64,000 nucleotides of DNA from Channallabes apus. Its lineage: Eukaryota; Chordata; Actinopteri; Siluriformes; Clariidae. The notes beneath the pieces are model-generated. The model was given only the letters and a program-made list of their open reading frames with translations, searched no databases and was not told the DNA's origin. Position 1 is the first letter of the stretch; each line of letters starts with the position of its first letter. A program made the translations under genes and the position numbers. The DNA is taken from the NCBI GenBank assembly GCA_030522415.1, contig CM060124.1:23360454-23424453 (forward strand), written 5' to 3'. Shown here one piece after another: positions 36,313 through 46,585 of this stretch.

Positions 36313-36631
36313 TATAGGCGTAGTGGTGTAGATGGTGGTAGCTGATGGTAGATGGTGTAGTGGTTAGCACTTGCACCTCCAGGGTCTGGGTTCAATTCCC
36401 AGCCAGAATCGATTCCCGTCTCTGTGTGCATGGAGTTTGCATGTTCTCCCCGTGCTTGGTGGTTTCCTCCGGGTACTCCAGCTTCCACCCACAGTCCAAA
36501 GATATGGAGGTTAGGTTAATTGCCGTTCCCAAATTGCCTGTAGGGTGTGTGTGAGTGTGTGTATGTGTATGCCCTGCGATGGATTGGCTGTACCACGTCT
36601 CATGCCCTAAACCTCCTGGGATAGACTCCTG
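36313..36631 (+). mobile_element. SINE interrupted by Harbinger A
   Basis: Same SINE family as 15907-16206, with head, CATGGAGTTTGCATGTTCTCC body and GATGGATTGGC region. It stops at GGGATAGACTCCTG, where its sisters continue CTCCAGGTCCCC. The Harbinger element starts exactly there, so it inserted into the SINE at a CWG site. Confidence 0.85.
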
Positions 36632-36885
36632 GGGTCTCATTTATCAAGCGTGCGTAAAACAAGTTCTAAACTAGTGCGTATACCAACAGCCGTAAGCACA
36701 AGAAAGTTGGGAGTTATCAAACGTGAGTACGCACAGCTGTACGAAATGACTGATGATGAATCGCACTCCTTCTAAATTGTGTGCGTGTGCATAGTAATTA
36801 AAATTTGCATACAGAAATGCCCTCAAATGACCTTATTTGGCAAACAACCTTCTTTATAAAAACCCAATGCCGCCAGGGCACTATA

Positions 36886-38432
36886 TTCAATTCAATTCAA
36901 TTCAATTTTATTTATATAGCGCTTTTAACAATGGTCATTGTCTCAAAGCAGCTTCACACAAATTTAAGAAATTTAACAAAAAAAAAAAAAAAAAAAAAAA
37001 AAAAAACATTTATATATATATAGAATATATAAAGTAATAAATAAATAAATAAAATTATAATAGAAAATAAATAAATAAAAACAAATAATAATAATAATTA
37101 TAGAAAAGAAAATAATTGGAAGTGTGGATGTGTGAGAAAAATGTGCAGATAATAATGAGATGAATGAATGAAATGTCTCTGATGAGCAAGCCAAGGGTGA
37201 CGGCGACGGTGGCAAGGAAAAACTCCCTGAGATGGCATTAGGAAGAAACCTTGAGAGGAACCAGACTCAACAGGGAACCCATCCTCATTTGGGCGATAAC
37301 AGATAGAAATGATATAACATCTTGTGTGTTGTGCAGGTGAAAATTCAATATGACAGAAATTATTTAAATTGTCATGAAGACCAGTTCAGCATAGGGACGA
37401 GTCAGTAGGTGCAGAGGGCAGATGAGGTCTGGATCACTGGAAGCACAGGAGCAGCATGTGTAGCTCCAACCATCATAAAGCTGAATCCAGTTGGAGCTGG
37501 TCCTTCTCTGGATGCCTCAGGAACCTCGCAGGGTCGGCCTTTGTCTACTGAAGCTGGCAAAATCTCCCGATGCCTCGGGATGGGTAGAGAAATACAGAAC
37601 AGATGGGGAGAATTAGCGTAGTTGCCATTCGGTATAGGTGTACTGGAGTATGAGTACTGGGATGAGTTATGTGTATGCCAGATTAAAAAGATGCGTCTTG
37701 AGTCTACTTTTGAACTGAGAAACCGTGTCTGCTCCCCGAACACTGTCTGGAAGGCTATTCCAAAGCTTTGGAGCTAAATATGAAAAAGCCCTACCCCCTT
37801 TTGTAGATTTTGAAATTCTGGGAACTACCAGAAGTCCGGAGTTTTGTGATCTTAAGGCGCGTGGTGGATTGTAGCGTATCAGAAGACTGGTTAGGTATGT
37901 GGGAGCTAAACCATTTAAGGCCTTGTATGTAAGTAATACTATTTTGTAATTTATTCTAAACTGAACAGGTAGCCAGTGCAGGGATGATAATATTGGGGTT
38001 ATATGATCATATTTTCTGGATCTAGTGAGAACCCTGGCAGCTGCATTTTGGACTAACTGAAGCTTGTTTATTGAGGATGCAGGACAACCACCTAGTAATG
38101 CATTACAATAGTCCAGTCTGGAGGTCATGAATGCATGAACTAGTTTTTCTGCATCAGATACGGATAAGATGTTCCTAAGTTTAGCAATATTTCGAAGATG
38201 GAAAAAGGCTGTTTTTGTGATATTTGAAATGTGATTTTCAAAAGACAAGTTACTGTCTAATATTACTCCCAGATCTTTTACTGCTGAGCTGGTAATAACA
38301 GTACATCCTTCTAAGCGCAAGCTGAATTGTGAAAGCTGTTGTGTGCTGGTTTTTGGGCCAATAAGTAATATCTCTGTCTTATCTGAATTTAGTAAAAGAA
38401 AGTTATTGGTCATCCAATCTTTTATGTCCTGG
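36886..38432 (-). mobile_element. L2-type LINE, copy A
   Basis: The minus-strand element ends at the left in (TTCAA)n, preceded by the 3' UTR block AGCGCTTTTAACAATGG antisense, and is truncated at the 5' (right) end. Comparison with element B places the insertion between CACTATA and (GA)ACCGTT of the Harbinger left region, with no target duplication and about 2 bp of microhomology. It is near-identical to copy B at 51628-53716. Confidence 0.9.
37667..38413 (-). pseudogene. L2 reverse-transcriptase C-terminal fragment, copy A
   Basis: 248 codons from the C-terminal third of the L2 ORF2 protein, starting at [16 protein letters not shown] after the lost catalytic YADD region and ending [11 protein letters not shown]. 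It includes DLGVILDSNLSF and [20 protein letters not shown] blocks typical of L2-like proteins. It lacks the endonuclease and most of the RT, so it cannot act alone. Apart from truncation the frame is intact. Confidence 0.85.
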
Positions 38433-38442
38433 AACCGTTATC

Positions 38443-39122
38443 ATGGATCCCGTGAAGAGAGGAAAGAAAAAAAAAACTTCAAAGACAAAGAAATGGAAGT
38501 GCTTTTAAATGAGGTACAATGTTATAAGACAGTTTTGTTTGCTGCTTTTTCAGGCGGAATGTCAAAGATAAAAAAAGTCTTGGCATGGGGACAGGTTACT
38601 AATGCGGTAAATGCCATCTCACCTTTATGTAGAACTACTGCAGAGGTCAAGAAAAAGTGGTTTGATTTGAAAGTGTCCTCTAAAAAAAGAATTGCAGCCC
38701 ACAGAAGAGACATCGGTGCCACGGGAGGAGGCCAGAGTCTTATTTCAGTGTCACCCCGATGGTCCCATCAACTGCAGGAGAGGCCGAGCCATCCGAAAAT
38801 GGTTAGTAGGTTTTCAAATGTTTGTGTTGCGATATATTATTCCTAGATAAATAACACACACATTGCAAATGATTTGGATTGTTCATTTAACATTTATTTT
38901 ATAGATCTGCCAGTTTTGCCAGGTCCTGCTCCGCCTGCCACTTCAGCGCGTCCGATGCGTTTCGAGCCACGAGTCCTGACTGATGCGGTTCTGAAAACAC
39001 AGGAGGAATTAGTGAGCGGCATTGCAAGCATTAAAGAGGAACTGCACCAAATCAATGTGGACTTGAGGAACATTAGTGATTCACTAAATGCATCATGCAA
39101 GTTCAATAAAAGCTCCAAGTGA
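38443..39122 (+). pseudogene. Harbinger Myb-like (SANT) protein gene, copy A
   Basis: Harbinger elements carry a second gene whose Myb/SANT-like product binds the ends and brings the transposase into the nucleus. Exon 1 is 38443-38801 and exon 2 is 38905-39122, with GT-AG. It reads ATGGATCCCGTG, then after an A-run MEVLLNEVQCYKTVLFAAF, WGQVTNAVNAI, and KKKWFDLKVSSKK (Trp-spaced SANT features). Exon 2 starts DLPVLPGPAP and ends FNKSSK with a helical region. One extra A at about 38690 shifts the frame relative to copy B, and a 10-A run separates the first ATG from the main frame. It stops 42 bp from the convergent transposase stop. Confidence 0.75.
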
Positions 39123-39960
39123 TCTCACCATTTTCTCACAATTACTCCTTATTGTGAAACAGATTTAGAACCGTTCGATTATCCCTGCTCTTAGCTGCAC
39201 GGCCACAGCATTTGGCATCGGGTCGAAACCTTCTGCCATGTGGCGATCTTCTTGTATCGGCATCTCATCCAGTGGTATACCGTTTTTAATGGCAATATTA
39301 TGCAGCACACTGCATGCTTTAACTATATAGAACACCTAAAGCACATTTATATTGTATAATGAATCAAATAATTATGTATATAGTATATTATAAATATTGT
39401 AGTTATAAAATATAATTAAAACTTAATTTAAACATTTAAACATTCAAAACCTTGTTGGGTTTGTATTGCAATGTGCCTCCTCTGCCTGACAGACACAGCC
39501 ATCGAGTCTTCAGCAAGCCTATTGCACGTTCTACTGTGCTTCTTGTGCGCTCATGTGCTCGGTTGTAATTGAGCTCCTTTTGGGATACAGGGTTTGCCAC
39601 TGGGGTCATCAGCCAGGATTTAAGGGCATATCCTCGATCCCCTGCAATGATGTAGATTAAAATACAGTACACTAGATGGTGTTGAGAAGTCATCTAATTT
39701 TACATTTATTTAACTTTTTTTGATTAATCGTTACACACTTACCAATAAGCCAGCCTTCTCCAGCAGCGCTTTGCTGAAGACGAAGTCCCACGATGCTGTT
39801 CTGCACAATGAAGGAATCGTGTGTCCCTCCCGGGCTGTTCGCAACGACATTTAGCAGGTTCAAGTGTGCATCACAGATTACCTGCACATTAATAGAGTGA
39901 TAGCCTTTTCTATTTACAAATGCATATTCATCAGGAGTAGGAGCTTTCAGGGCAACATGT

Positions 39961-40267
39961 TGTAACGGTCACTACAACGTATATACCATTGCATGTATGC
40001 AGGTATGTCTTTTGCCCTTTTTAGGTGTGTTGCCCCGCCCCCGGTGCGTGCGCTGGAGAGGTGTGTGAGAAGACGTAGACGAAATAGGAGCATGTGTGCT
40101 GCTCTCCTCCCGACGCGTTTCCTACACATACATTTTGATCTTTTTCTAACTCATACTTTTGTATTGTGTTTTTGTGACGTCAAGAGAAAAGGATAAAAGT
40201 TTGTATTAAACACCGCTTTGTCTCTGAGCTCCTTTTTTTCTCTGGTTATCCGGCACAAGACGTCACA
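39961..40267 (+). repeat. 5' LTR of the gypsy element
   Basis: 307 bp from TGTAACGGTCACTAC to GACGTCACA. Contains a GGATAAAAG TATA-like box near 40189 and a CRE-like TGACGTCA at 40176-40183; a second ACGTCA lies at the end. Same length as the 3' LTR with no mismatch noticed. Confidence 0.95.
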
Positions 40268-40269
40268 AT

Positions 40270-40281
40270 TGGCGCCCGAAC
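40270..40281 (+). promoter_or_regulatory. Primer-binding site
   Basis: TGGCGCCCGAAC begins 2 bp after the 5' LTR. It is complementary to the 3' end of a lysine tRNA (the 12-mer class used with tRNA-Lys(UUU)). The position and match support its role as start of minus-strand DNA synthesis. Confidence 0.85.
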
Positions 40282-41110
40282 TTCTAATTCTGGACTCAGA
40301 TGTTAACACATTTTATTTGTCATCCGACAACTGATTTTGGTTTTTCTAGGGGGGAAACGCTCCAATTCACGGACTTTATTCGGATGTTCTAGAAGTTTCA
40401 TGCGACGCCGCATGGTGTGTGGGACGGTAAGATTAGCTTGCTAATGTGCTCTTGCACGTGTCTAGACATGTCGGCTGTTGTATTGTAACTAGTAATATAA
40501 CCCTATTTGGTGCTTTGTGCTCTGTCAAACTCTTTTAATTGAAATTATTACCCGGTTTTGTGCTTCGGGTTGCACATTTTGTATTTGACTTTATTTCACT
40601 TTGGAGTAGACTTTAATACCTTGTGATGAGTCTATTGACTGACTTTCATGTTTTTCACTCACGGACTAACATTAACAACTAATTTTATCTCGCCCGTGGA
40701 TATTTTTGCGAAGCCGAATTTCTTTTTTTTCTCAGCGAAAATTCGTTGCTTGTGAGCATTTTTTTCTTCTTCTTTTTTTGGTGCTTGACATACTTGAACA
40801 GATCTGCAGAGAAACTCCCACTGGTTTGTTCCTTTTTGTTTTCCTTCACCAACTCGAATTGAACTGCCTTAAAGTGAACTATTTACAGTTTCTACTTCAT
40901 TTGTGATGCATATTCTATACATAAATTGTACATTTGTTTAACTGTGACATTTCAACAGCATACTTGTGTGACCTGTTTAATTCTAAATTGTCCTTAGTGA
41001 ACTGAACATTGTGCATATTTGCCTGAATTTGATTTCTTTTGTTATACTTTAAACATTTTCTATTGTTTCACATTTAAATTTGTGATTTGAGTGATTGGGT
41101 ACGTACAGCA
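40282..41110 (+). other. Gypsy leader region
   Basis: About 830 bp between primer-binding site and gag ATG. It has no long conserved open frame, is T-rich and carries many upstream ATGs. Packaging or translation signals may be here, but none can be named. Confidence 0.5.
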
Positions 41111-42289
41111 ATGGCTACTCACCCCGACTTTGAGTCTGATTCAATTTACCCTTTATCTGAACCTGCCTGTAGACAGAAACAGAGGTCACAGAAACAGAAA
41201 AGTTTAGAATATCAAGTGGAAGCCCTAACAGCTGAAGTGTCAGTTTTACAAAAATGTCTAAGTGATTCTCTTGAGTTGCAACAGAAAGTGTTAAGACGCC
41301 TCGAACCTCGTGGCATTGATACAACGGAGGGGAAAAGAACACAGCTACCTCCAAGGGCCAGCTCCACTCCACACATCCCGTCGGACCGTGTGCCATACCG
41401 AGGTATGAATACTGTTGATGGTTGTGCAACGAACATAACGTTTTCTCCACAATTGAATACTTCGGACGTGACCAATACCAGTAGAATTCTGGCATCTGTG
41501 CTCTATCAGTCAAGGCTGGAGCCACCTGTGTTTACAGGTGATGGACGTGTACATCCTGAAGAGTGGTTACAGTCTGTCAATGGGTACAGAACTTCACTTG
41601 ACTTAAATGACGCACAAATTCTCCTTAGCCTATCTCGATTTTTGGGGAAAGAGCCAAAGAAGTGGTTTTCAGTTCTCAGTTCACATATCACTTCATGGAC
41701 ACGATTTTGTGAGTTGTTCAAAACAGTCTTTCTTCCATCTGATAACCAGGAACAAATCATGAGAGGTATCTTGGACCGTTTCCAAACTCCCGAGGAGCCT
41801 TTCCCTACTTTTGTGGCTCATATGTTAAGTGAGTTCAAAAAATTGAAAACTCCGCCACCTGAAGGCGAGCAAGTAGATTTAATCTGTAAACACTCACTCG
41901 AAAAGTACAGAATTTCCCTCTATGGTACGTCTGTTCCCTCTGGAATAGATCTCCTTCTTAGAGCTCATGAGCTACATGTTGTTTTGGGCTCAGGTGCATG
42001 TCTTCCAGTCATGGTGAAGGACAAGACAAAGATGAACAAGGAAATTCACTGCTTCAAATGCTTACTTCCTGGTTTCACTTCACGCACTTGTCCGAAATGT
42101 AATTCATTTTCTGAGACAGATTCGCGTCATGTTGAACCTGTAGATGTTCAGTTAACGTCTTCTCTTTCTGGAAGTTTAAACATGACGGAACATAGTTATG
42201 CGCACGATAGGCAATCGTCTGACAGGCACTTGGGAAACTTCAGAGGAGGGAGGACGATTCGCAGAGGCAATCCTCTCTCCAAACAATGA
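41111..42289 (+). CDS. gag: Gypsy Gag-like protein
   Basis: 392 codons starting ATGGCTACTCACCCC at 41111; the frame is open further back but only to a TTG. An N-terminal helical stretch (about 30-65) looks coiled-coil. A retrotransposon-gag core (about 140-270) holds WLQSVNGY, SRFLGKEPKKWFSVL and FQTPEEPFPTFV blocks. The C-terminal CFKCLLPGFTSRTCPKC has Cys spacing C-x2-C-x10-C-x2-C, with no His, rather than the usual CCHC knuckle. The stop overlaps the pol ATG (ATGA). Gag would form the particle and bind element RNA. Confidence 0.88.
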   Translation: MATHPDFESDSIYPLSEPACRQKQRSQKQKSLEYQVEALTAEVSVLQKCLSDSLELQQKVLRRLEPRGIDTTEGKRTQLPPRASSTPHIPSDRVPYRGMNTVDGCATNITFSPQLNTSDVTNTSRILASVLYQSRLEPPVFTGDGRVHPEEWLQSVNGYRTSLDLNDAQILLSLSRFLGKEPKKWFSVLSSHITSWTRFCELFKTVFLPSDNQEQIMRGILDRFQTPEEPFPTFVAHMLSEFKKLKTPPPEGEQVDLICKHSLEKYRISLYGTSVPSGIDLLLRAHELHVVLGSGACLPVMVKDKTKMNKEIHCFKCLLPGFTSRTCPKCNSFSETDSRHVEPVDVQLTSSLSGSLNMTEHSYAHDRQSSDRHLGNFRGGRTIRRGNPLSKQ

Positions 42290-45200
42290 CTCCGCCTCTT
42301 TTTTCTACCGAAGATGAATCGTGCTTACATGTTCTCAGTCATGTTGAAGATACTGCATCCCCTTCTTTTTGGAACACTCCATTCAGAGTGAAAATTAATC
42401 TTAATGGCCAAGTGTTAGAAGCTACTTTAGACACTGGGGCATCTCTTTCGGCGGTTCGAGCTGATATTGTTCAAACTCACCCTAAATTGAAGGCTAACAT
42501 TAAACCATGGGCTACTTCACCAATTTTACTCGCCGATGGCAGTACTTGTGATCCTGTTGGCGTTACCTGGTTGAATTTTGGGTTCATGGGAGAGCGCTTC
42601 TATCAGCGTTTTGCTGTTGTTACACATCTGCCATCTACCCTGGTCCTTGGTATGGATTTCATGCAGCGTGCTTCCGTCACTATTAACATTCCTTCAAGAA
42701 CAGTTGTTATTGGGAACAATCCCTTAATTGCTGATGAAATGGAGGGCTGTGACATAAATGATCCAAATAGTAGTCTGTTCCTCATGGATGTCTCATCTTC
42801 TGTACTTTCTCAAAAAATGGATGAAGCTTGTTTAAACTGTACAGAAAGAGAAAAAATGACAAAATTGCTTGAAAACTTTCCTGATCTTTTTGATGGACGC
42901 TTAGGACGTACTTCATTAGTCGAGCATCACATTGATACCGGTGACGAAAAAGCAGTTCACTTACCTCCTTACAGAACATCTCCTGCAAAAAAACAGTTAA
43001 TCGAAGAACAAATAGGAAAAATGTTAAAGGAAGGAATCATCGAACCCGCAGCTGGACCGTGGGCTGCCCCTGTTGTCATTGTTCACAGGCCAGGTAACGA
43101 ACCACGATTTTGTGTTGACTATCGAGGATTAAACCAACTTACGGTTAAAGACTCGTATCCATTGCCGAGAGTTGATGAATCCCTGGACTTCCTCGCTAGA
43201 GGGAAATTCCTGACAACGATTGACCTCTCTCGGGGGTATTGGCAAGTTCCCATGGCTGAAAGCTCTAGACCTAAAACTGCTTTTGTGTCACATTGCGGTC
43301 TTTTCCAATTCCGTGTTCTTCCTTTCGGGTTATGTAACGCCCCCGCGACGTTCCAAAGATTGATGAACAGTGTTCTGGCTGGCCTTATCTACAAATCCTG
43401 TGCTGTTTATCTTGACGATATCGTCGTGGCTTCACCCACCTTCGAACAACACCTCGAAGATCTAAAAGATGTTTTTCTTCGGTTAAGGTCTGCAGGCTTG
43501 ACTATTAAGCTAGCCAAGTGCCAGTTTTGCCGCAAAGAATTTAACTTTTTGGGATACAAAGTCTGTCCAGATGGTATTCTTCCTGATCAAGGAAAAGTCA
43601 ACGCTGTTATGAACTTTGAAGCCCCTGAGAATGTGAAACAAGTTAGACAATTTTTGGGCCTTTCGGGGTATTACAGAAGATTCATAAAGGATTATGCAAG
43701 TCTCGCTGAGCCTTTGTTCACGCTCACAAAGAAAGATAACACTTTTACCTGGGACACTGCATGTCAAGAGTCATTTGAGAGTCTGAAGCAAAAATTGACA
43801 ACATCACCCGTATTGAGTTTTCCTGACTTCACCTCACCTTTCTTTCTTCATACCGACGCATGTGACGTTGGTCTTGGGGCCGCATTGATGCAGAAAGATG
43901 TGCAAGGTAGAGAAGTGGCGGTGGCATTTGCAAGTAGGGCTCTCCACAAATCAGAAAAACCCTATTCCACTCCGGAAAAAGAGTGTCTTGCAGTCATTTG
44001 GGCGCTTGAACATTTCCGACCGTACGTTGAAGGCCTACACGTCACGATTTTTACTGACCACAGTGGATTAAAATGGCTGATGTCGCGTCCAAATCCTACA
44101 GGTAGACTGGCTCGTTGGTCTCTCCGTCTTCAAGACTTTGACTTCGACGTTATACACAAGCCTGGCGAGCGTAATAAAGTGCCCGATGCACTGTCAAGGA
44201 ATCCTCTGCAGAGTGATGAATCTCCAGTGGACATATTACCAGAACATGCTATAATCGGCGGACTTGAACTCTGCTCAACAACAACCTTACCTCTTTCTGA
44301 CCGATCACAAGTGAAACAACTGCAACTTGACGACCCGGTCACTGGTGATCTTCTGCGAATGAAGGAAACAGCATCCCAGTCAAGTGAAGTAGCAGAAGAA
44401 GTTTCTCAATTTTCAGTTCATGATGGACTACTGTATTTTAATGATCCTACATCTGCATGCGGTATCCACCCTCTGAAACGTTTAAAACTGTACGTTCCTG
44501 AATCTCTTAAAAACACTGTGCTACAATACTACCATGATCATCCGACCGCTGGTCACCTTGGAATGACAAAAACCTTAGCACGTTTGAAACACAGATTTTT
44601 CTGGCCTAACATGTCGTCAGAAGTGAAAAAGTATGTGTCTTCTTGTAAAATCTGCCAATTGACTAAGCCGTGTCAGCGTAAGCCAGCTGGTCTTATGGTC
44701 CCAATCCGTCCTCAAAAACCTTGGGAGTTCGTGGGAGTTGACTTTGTCGGCCCTCTACCTCGTACCTCCAATGGAAACGCTTACATCTTGGTCTTTGTAG
44801 ACTATTTTTCAAAGTGGGTAGAGATTGTGGCAGTGAGAGAAGCAACAGCACAAGTAGCAGCCAGCAGACTGTTGAGTGAAGTGTTCTCGCGTCATGGAGC
44901 ACCAACGTATCTCATTTCAGATAGGGGTTCCCCCTTTGTGAGTCACCTGTTTGAAAAATTACTCACCCTCATCGGAACTGAACACCGTCTGACTACTGCA
45001 TATCACCCGCAGACAAATGCAACGGAACGAGTGAACAGAACATTGAAAACGGCAATCAGAGCATACGTTGGCCACAAACACACCTTGTGGGACAGATACA
45101 TCTCACAGATCTGTTTTGCCTTACGTACGGCTCCTCACGAGAGTACAGGACAATCACCAGCCATGTTGTTGTACGGGCGTGAGTTGAACACTTCTTTGGA

Positions 45201-45939
45201 CTTGGTGACTCAACCAAATGGAGATGACGAGCTTGACATTGACATTCCTTACCTGGAACAGTTGCGGTCTTCATTACGGGAAGCTCATGAACATGCAAAA
45301 GCGAGCTTGGAAGTTAACCATGAGAAGAGAAAGGAATACTACGACAAGAAAAGACGTTGTGTTCATTATTCAATCGGTGACCTTGTCAGAGTAAGAAATC
45401 ACCCAAAGTCTGACGCGCTTATGGATTTCACAGCTAAGTTGGCACCACTTTATTCTGGCCCTTACTGTGTCACTCATGTCTTATCTGATGTGAACTACAG
45501 ACTCAGGAAACTGGATACAGGGGAAGATGCAGGTGTTTTTCATGTCGTTAATATGCAACCTTTCCATACCAGACCTGAGAGTAGGGTACAGGGGACAGAT
45601 GGGTTTTTGCCTGACTCTGACGTACTTACTGAAGAACTTGAGGGCAGGGTGTCTCCATCTTATTATACAAACTCTTGTTTGGCCAATACATCAAATGTTA
45701 CTTACGATTCTTTGAGTGACAATGTTTACAATGTGGCCACAGGTGACGGCACTACTTTTGCCCCTGTTGCTGACTTTGACATTTCTACACATGATCTTTA
45801 TGACCATAATTATGATGACACTAGACAGAGTCATCGCTATGACCTCAGACCTAGACTTGCTCCAAGAGTTACCACAGACTGGTCACGACGGAAATGGACT
45901 AATGAATACCATACCGACCGACTCGACTTTAAACGGTAG
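42286..45939 (+). CDS. pol: Gypsy Pol polyprotein (PR-RT-RH-IN)
   Basis: 1217 codons, one frame without stops. Domain order is aspartic protease (LDTGAS, D49), reverse transcriptase (FCVDYRGLNQL about 275-285, YLDD 375-378), RNase H (D524, E566, D591, D634), then integrase with an HHCC zinc domain (H750-H757, C787, C790) and catalytic D819, D879, E914, followed by a variable tail ending in RYDLRPR. The order RT-RH-IN defines Ty3/gypsy. No chromodomain is evident and there is no env. It starts in the -1 frame relative to gag with a 4-base ATGA overlap, so expression may be by frameshift or termination-reinitiation. All catalytic residues I looked for are present. Confidence 0.95.
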   Translation: MTPPLFSTEDESCLHVLSHVEDTASPSFWNTPFRVKINLNGQVLEATLDTGASLSAVRADIVQTHPKLKANIKPWATSPILLADGSTCDPVGVTWLNFGFMGERFYQRFAVVTHLPSTLVLGMDFMQRASVTINIPSRTVVIGNNPLIADEMEGCDINDPNSSLFLMDVSSSVLSQKMDEACLNCTEREKMTKLLENFPDLFDGRLGRTSLVEHHIDTGDEKAVHLPPYRTSPAKKQLIEEQIGKMLKEGIIEPAAGPWAAPVVIVHRPGNEPRFCVDYRGLNQLTVKDSYPLPRVDESLDFLARGKFLTTIDLSRGYWQVPMAESSRPKTAFVSHCGLFQFRVLPFGLCNAPATFQRLMNSVLAGLIYKSCAVYLDDIVVASPTFEQHLEDLKDVFLRLRSAGLTIKLAKCQFCRKEFNFLGYKVCPDGILPDQGKVNAVMNFEAPENVKQVRQFLGLSGYYRRFIKDYASLAEPLFTLTKKDNTFTWDTACQESFESLKQKLTTSPVLSFPDFTSPFFLHTDACDVGLGAALMQKDVQGREVAVAFASRALHKSEKPYSTPEKECLAVIWALEHFRPYVEGLHVTIFTDHSGLKWLMSRPNPTGRLARWSLRLQDFDFDVIHKPGERNKVPDALSRNPLQSDESPVDILPEHAIIGGLELCSTTTLPLSDRSQVKQLQLDDPVTGDLLRMKETASQSSEVAEEVSQFSVHDGLLYFNDPTSACGIHPLKRLKLYVPESLKNTVLQYYHDHPTAGHLGMTKTLARLKHRFFWPNMSSEVKKYVSSCKICQLTKPCQRKPAGLMVPIRPQKPWEFVGVDFVGPLPRTSNGNAYILVFVDYFSKWVEIVAVREATAQVAASRLLSEVFSRHGAPTYLISDRGSPFVSHLFEKLLTLIGTEHRLTTAYHPQTNATERVNRTLKTAIRAYVGHKHTLWDRYISQICFALRTAPHESTGQSPAMLLYGRELNTSLDLVTQPNGDDELDIDIPYLEQLRSSLREAHEHAKASLEVNHEKRKEYYDKKRRCVHYSIGDLVRVRNHPKSDALMDFTAKLAPLYSGPYCVTHVLSDVNYRLRKLDTGEDAGVFHVVNMQPFHTRPESRVQGTDGFLPDSDVLTEELEGRVSPSYYTNSCLANTSNVTYDSLSDNVYNVATGDGTTFAPVADFDISTHDLYDHNYDDTRQSHRYDLRPRLAPRVTTDWSRRKWTNEYHTDRLDFKR

Positions 45940-46266
45940 GGGTTATGATGACTTAAGGTCCTATGGTGTTACATATTTACCTATATTTTGTTATTTCTGA
46001 CAACACTGTTCCTAATGTTCACATGTATGTTGGCAGGTGATGTTTGTTGCACAGCCTAGTAAGGTACAAAACAATGAATATTGTTAATTTGTAGTTTGTT
46101 TTGTCAGCATGAACGGTTCTGTGGGGTTTTTGCACTGAAATGTCGGTATGTACCCTTGTGAGTATGGCACGGGACGTATTTTTGTAATTCAATGTTTTCA
46201 TGTTTGAAATTGGATTTACGAATGTTGTCCTTGTATTGTGTACGGCTGGGGACAGCCTCTTCTCTG

Positions 46267-46276
46267 TAGGGGGGAA
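46267..46276 (+). promoter_or_regulatory. Polypurine tract
   Basis: AGGGGGGAA lies 2-3 bp before the 3' LTR, the normal place for priming plus-strand DNA synthesis. Confidence 0.8.
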
Positions 46277-46278
46277 TC

Positions 46279-46585
46279 TGTAACGGTCACTACAACGTAT
46301 ATACCATTGCATGTATGCAGGTATGTCTTTTGCCCTTTTTAGGTGTGTTGCCCCGCCCCCGGTGCGTGCGCTGGAGAGGTGTGTGAGAAGACGTAGACGA
46401 AATAGGAGCATGTGTGCTGCTCTCCTCCCGACGCGTTTCCTACACATACATTTTGATCTTTTTCTAACTCATACTTTTGTATTGTGTTTTTGTGACGTCA
46501 AGAGAAAAGGATAAAAGTTTGTATTAAACACCGCTTTGTCTCTGAGCTCCTTTTTTTCTCTGGTTATCCGGCACAAGACGTCACA
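46279..46585 (+). repeat. 3' LTR of the gypsy element
   Basis: 307 bp, same ends and length as the 5' LTR, followed by target duplication ATGT and then by Harbinger transposase sequence. The region 45940-46278 between the pol stop and this LTR is noncoding. Confidence 0.95.

Larger units (their letters stand above)
39961..46585 (+). mobile_element. Full-length Ty3/gypsy LTR retrotransposon
   Basis: 6625 bp with two 307-bp LTRs (TG...CA), a tRNA primer-binding site, gag, pol and a purine tract, flanked by a 4-bp target duplication ATGT (39957-39960 and 46586-46589). I see no difference between the LTRs by eye, and both long frames are open, so the insertion is recent. There is no envelope gene. 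It sits in the Harbinger A transposase; the empty site is preserved in element B (ACATGTTGCCC near 54095). Confidence 0.95.

Noticed and set aside
37402..37743. 113-codon minus frame, repeated at 52145-52486
   Set aside because: Lies in the L2 3' UTR and is shared only because the two LINE copies are similar. The real reverse-transcriptase frame ends upstream at 37667 and 52410.
39993..40196. 67-codon open frame present twice (also 46311-46514)
   Set aside because: It is in the LTRs and is duplicated with them. No sign of coding.
41087..41110. gag start at 41087
   Set aside because: That codon is TTG. The first ATG in the frame is at 41111.
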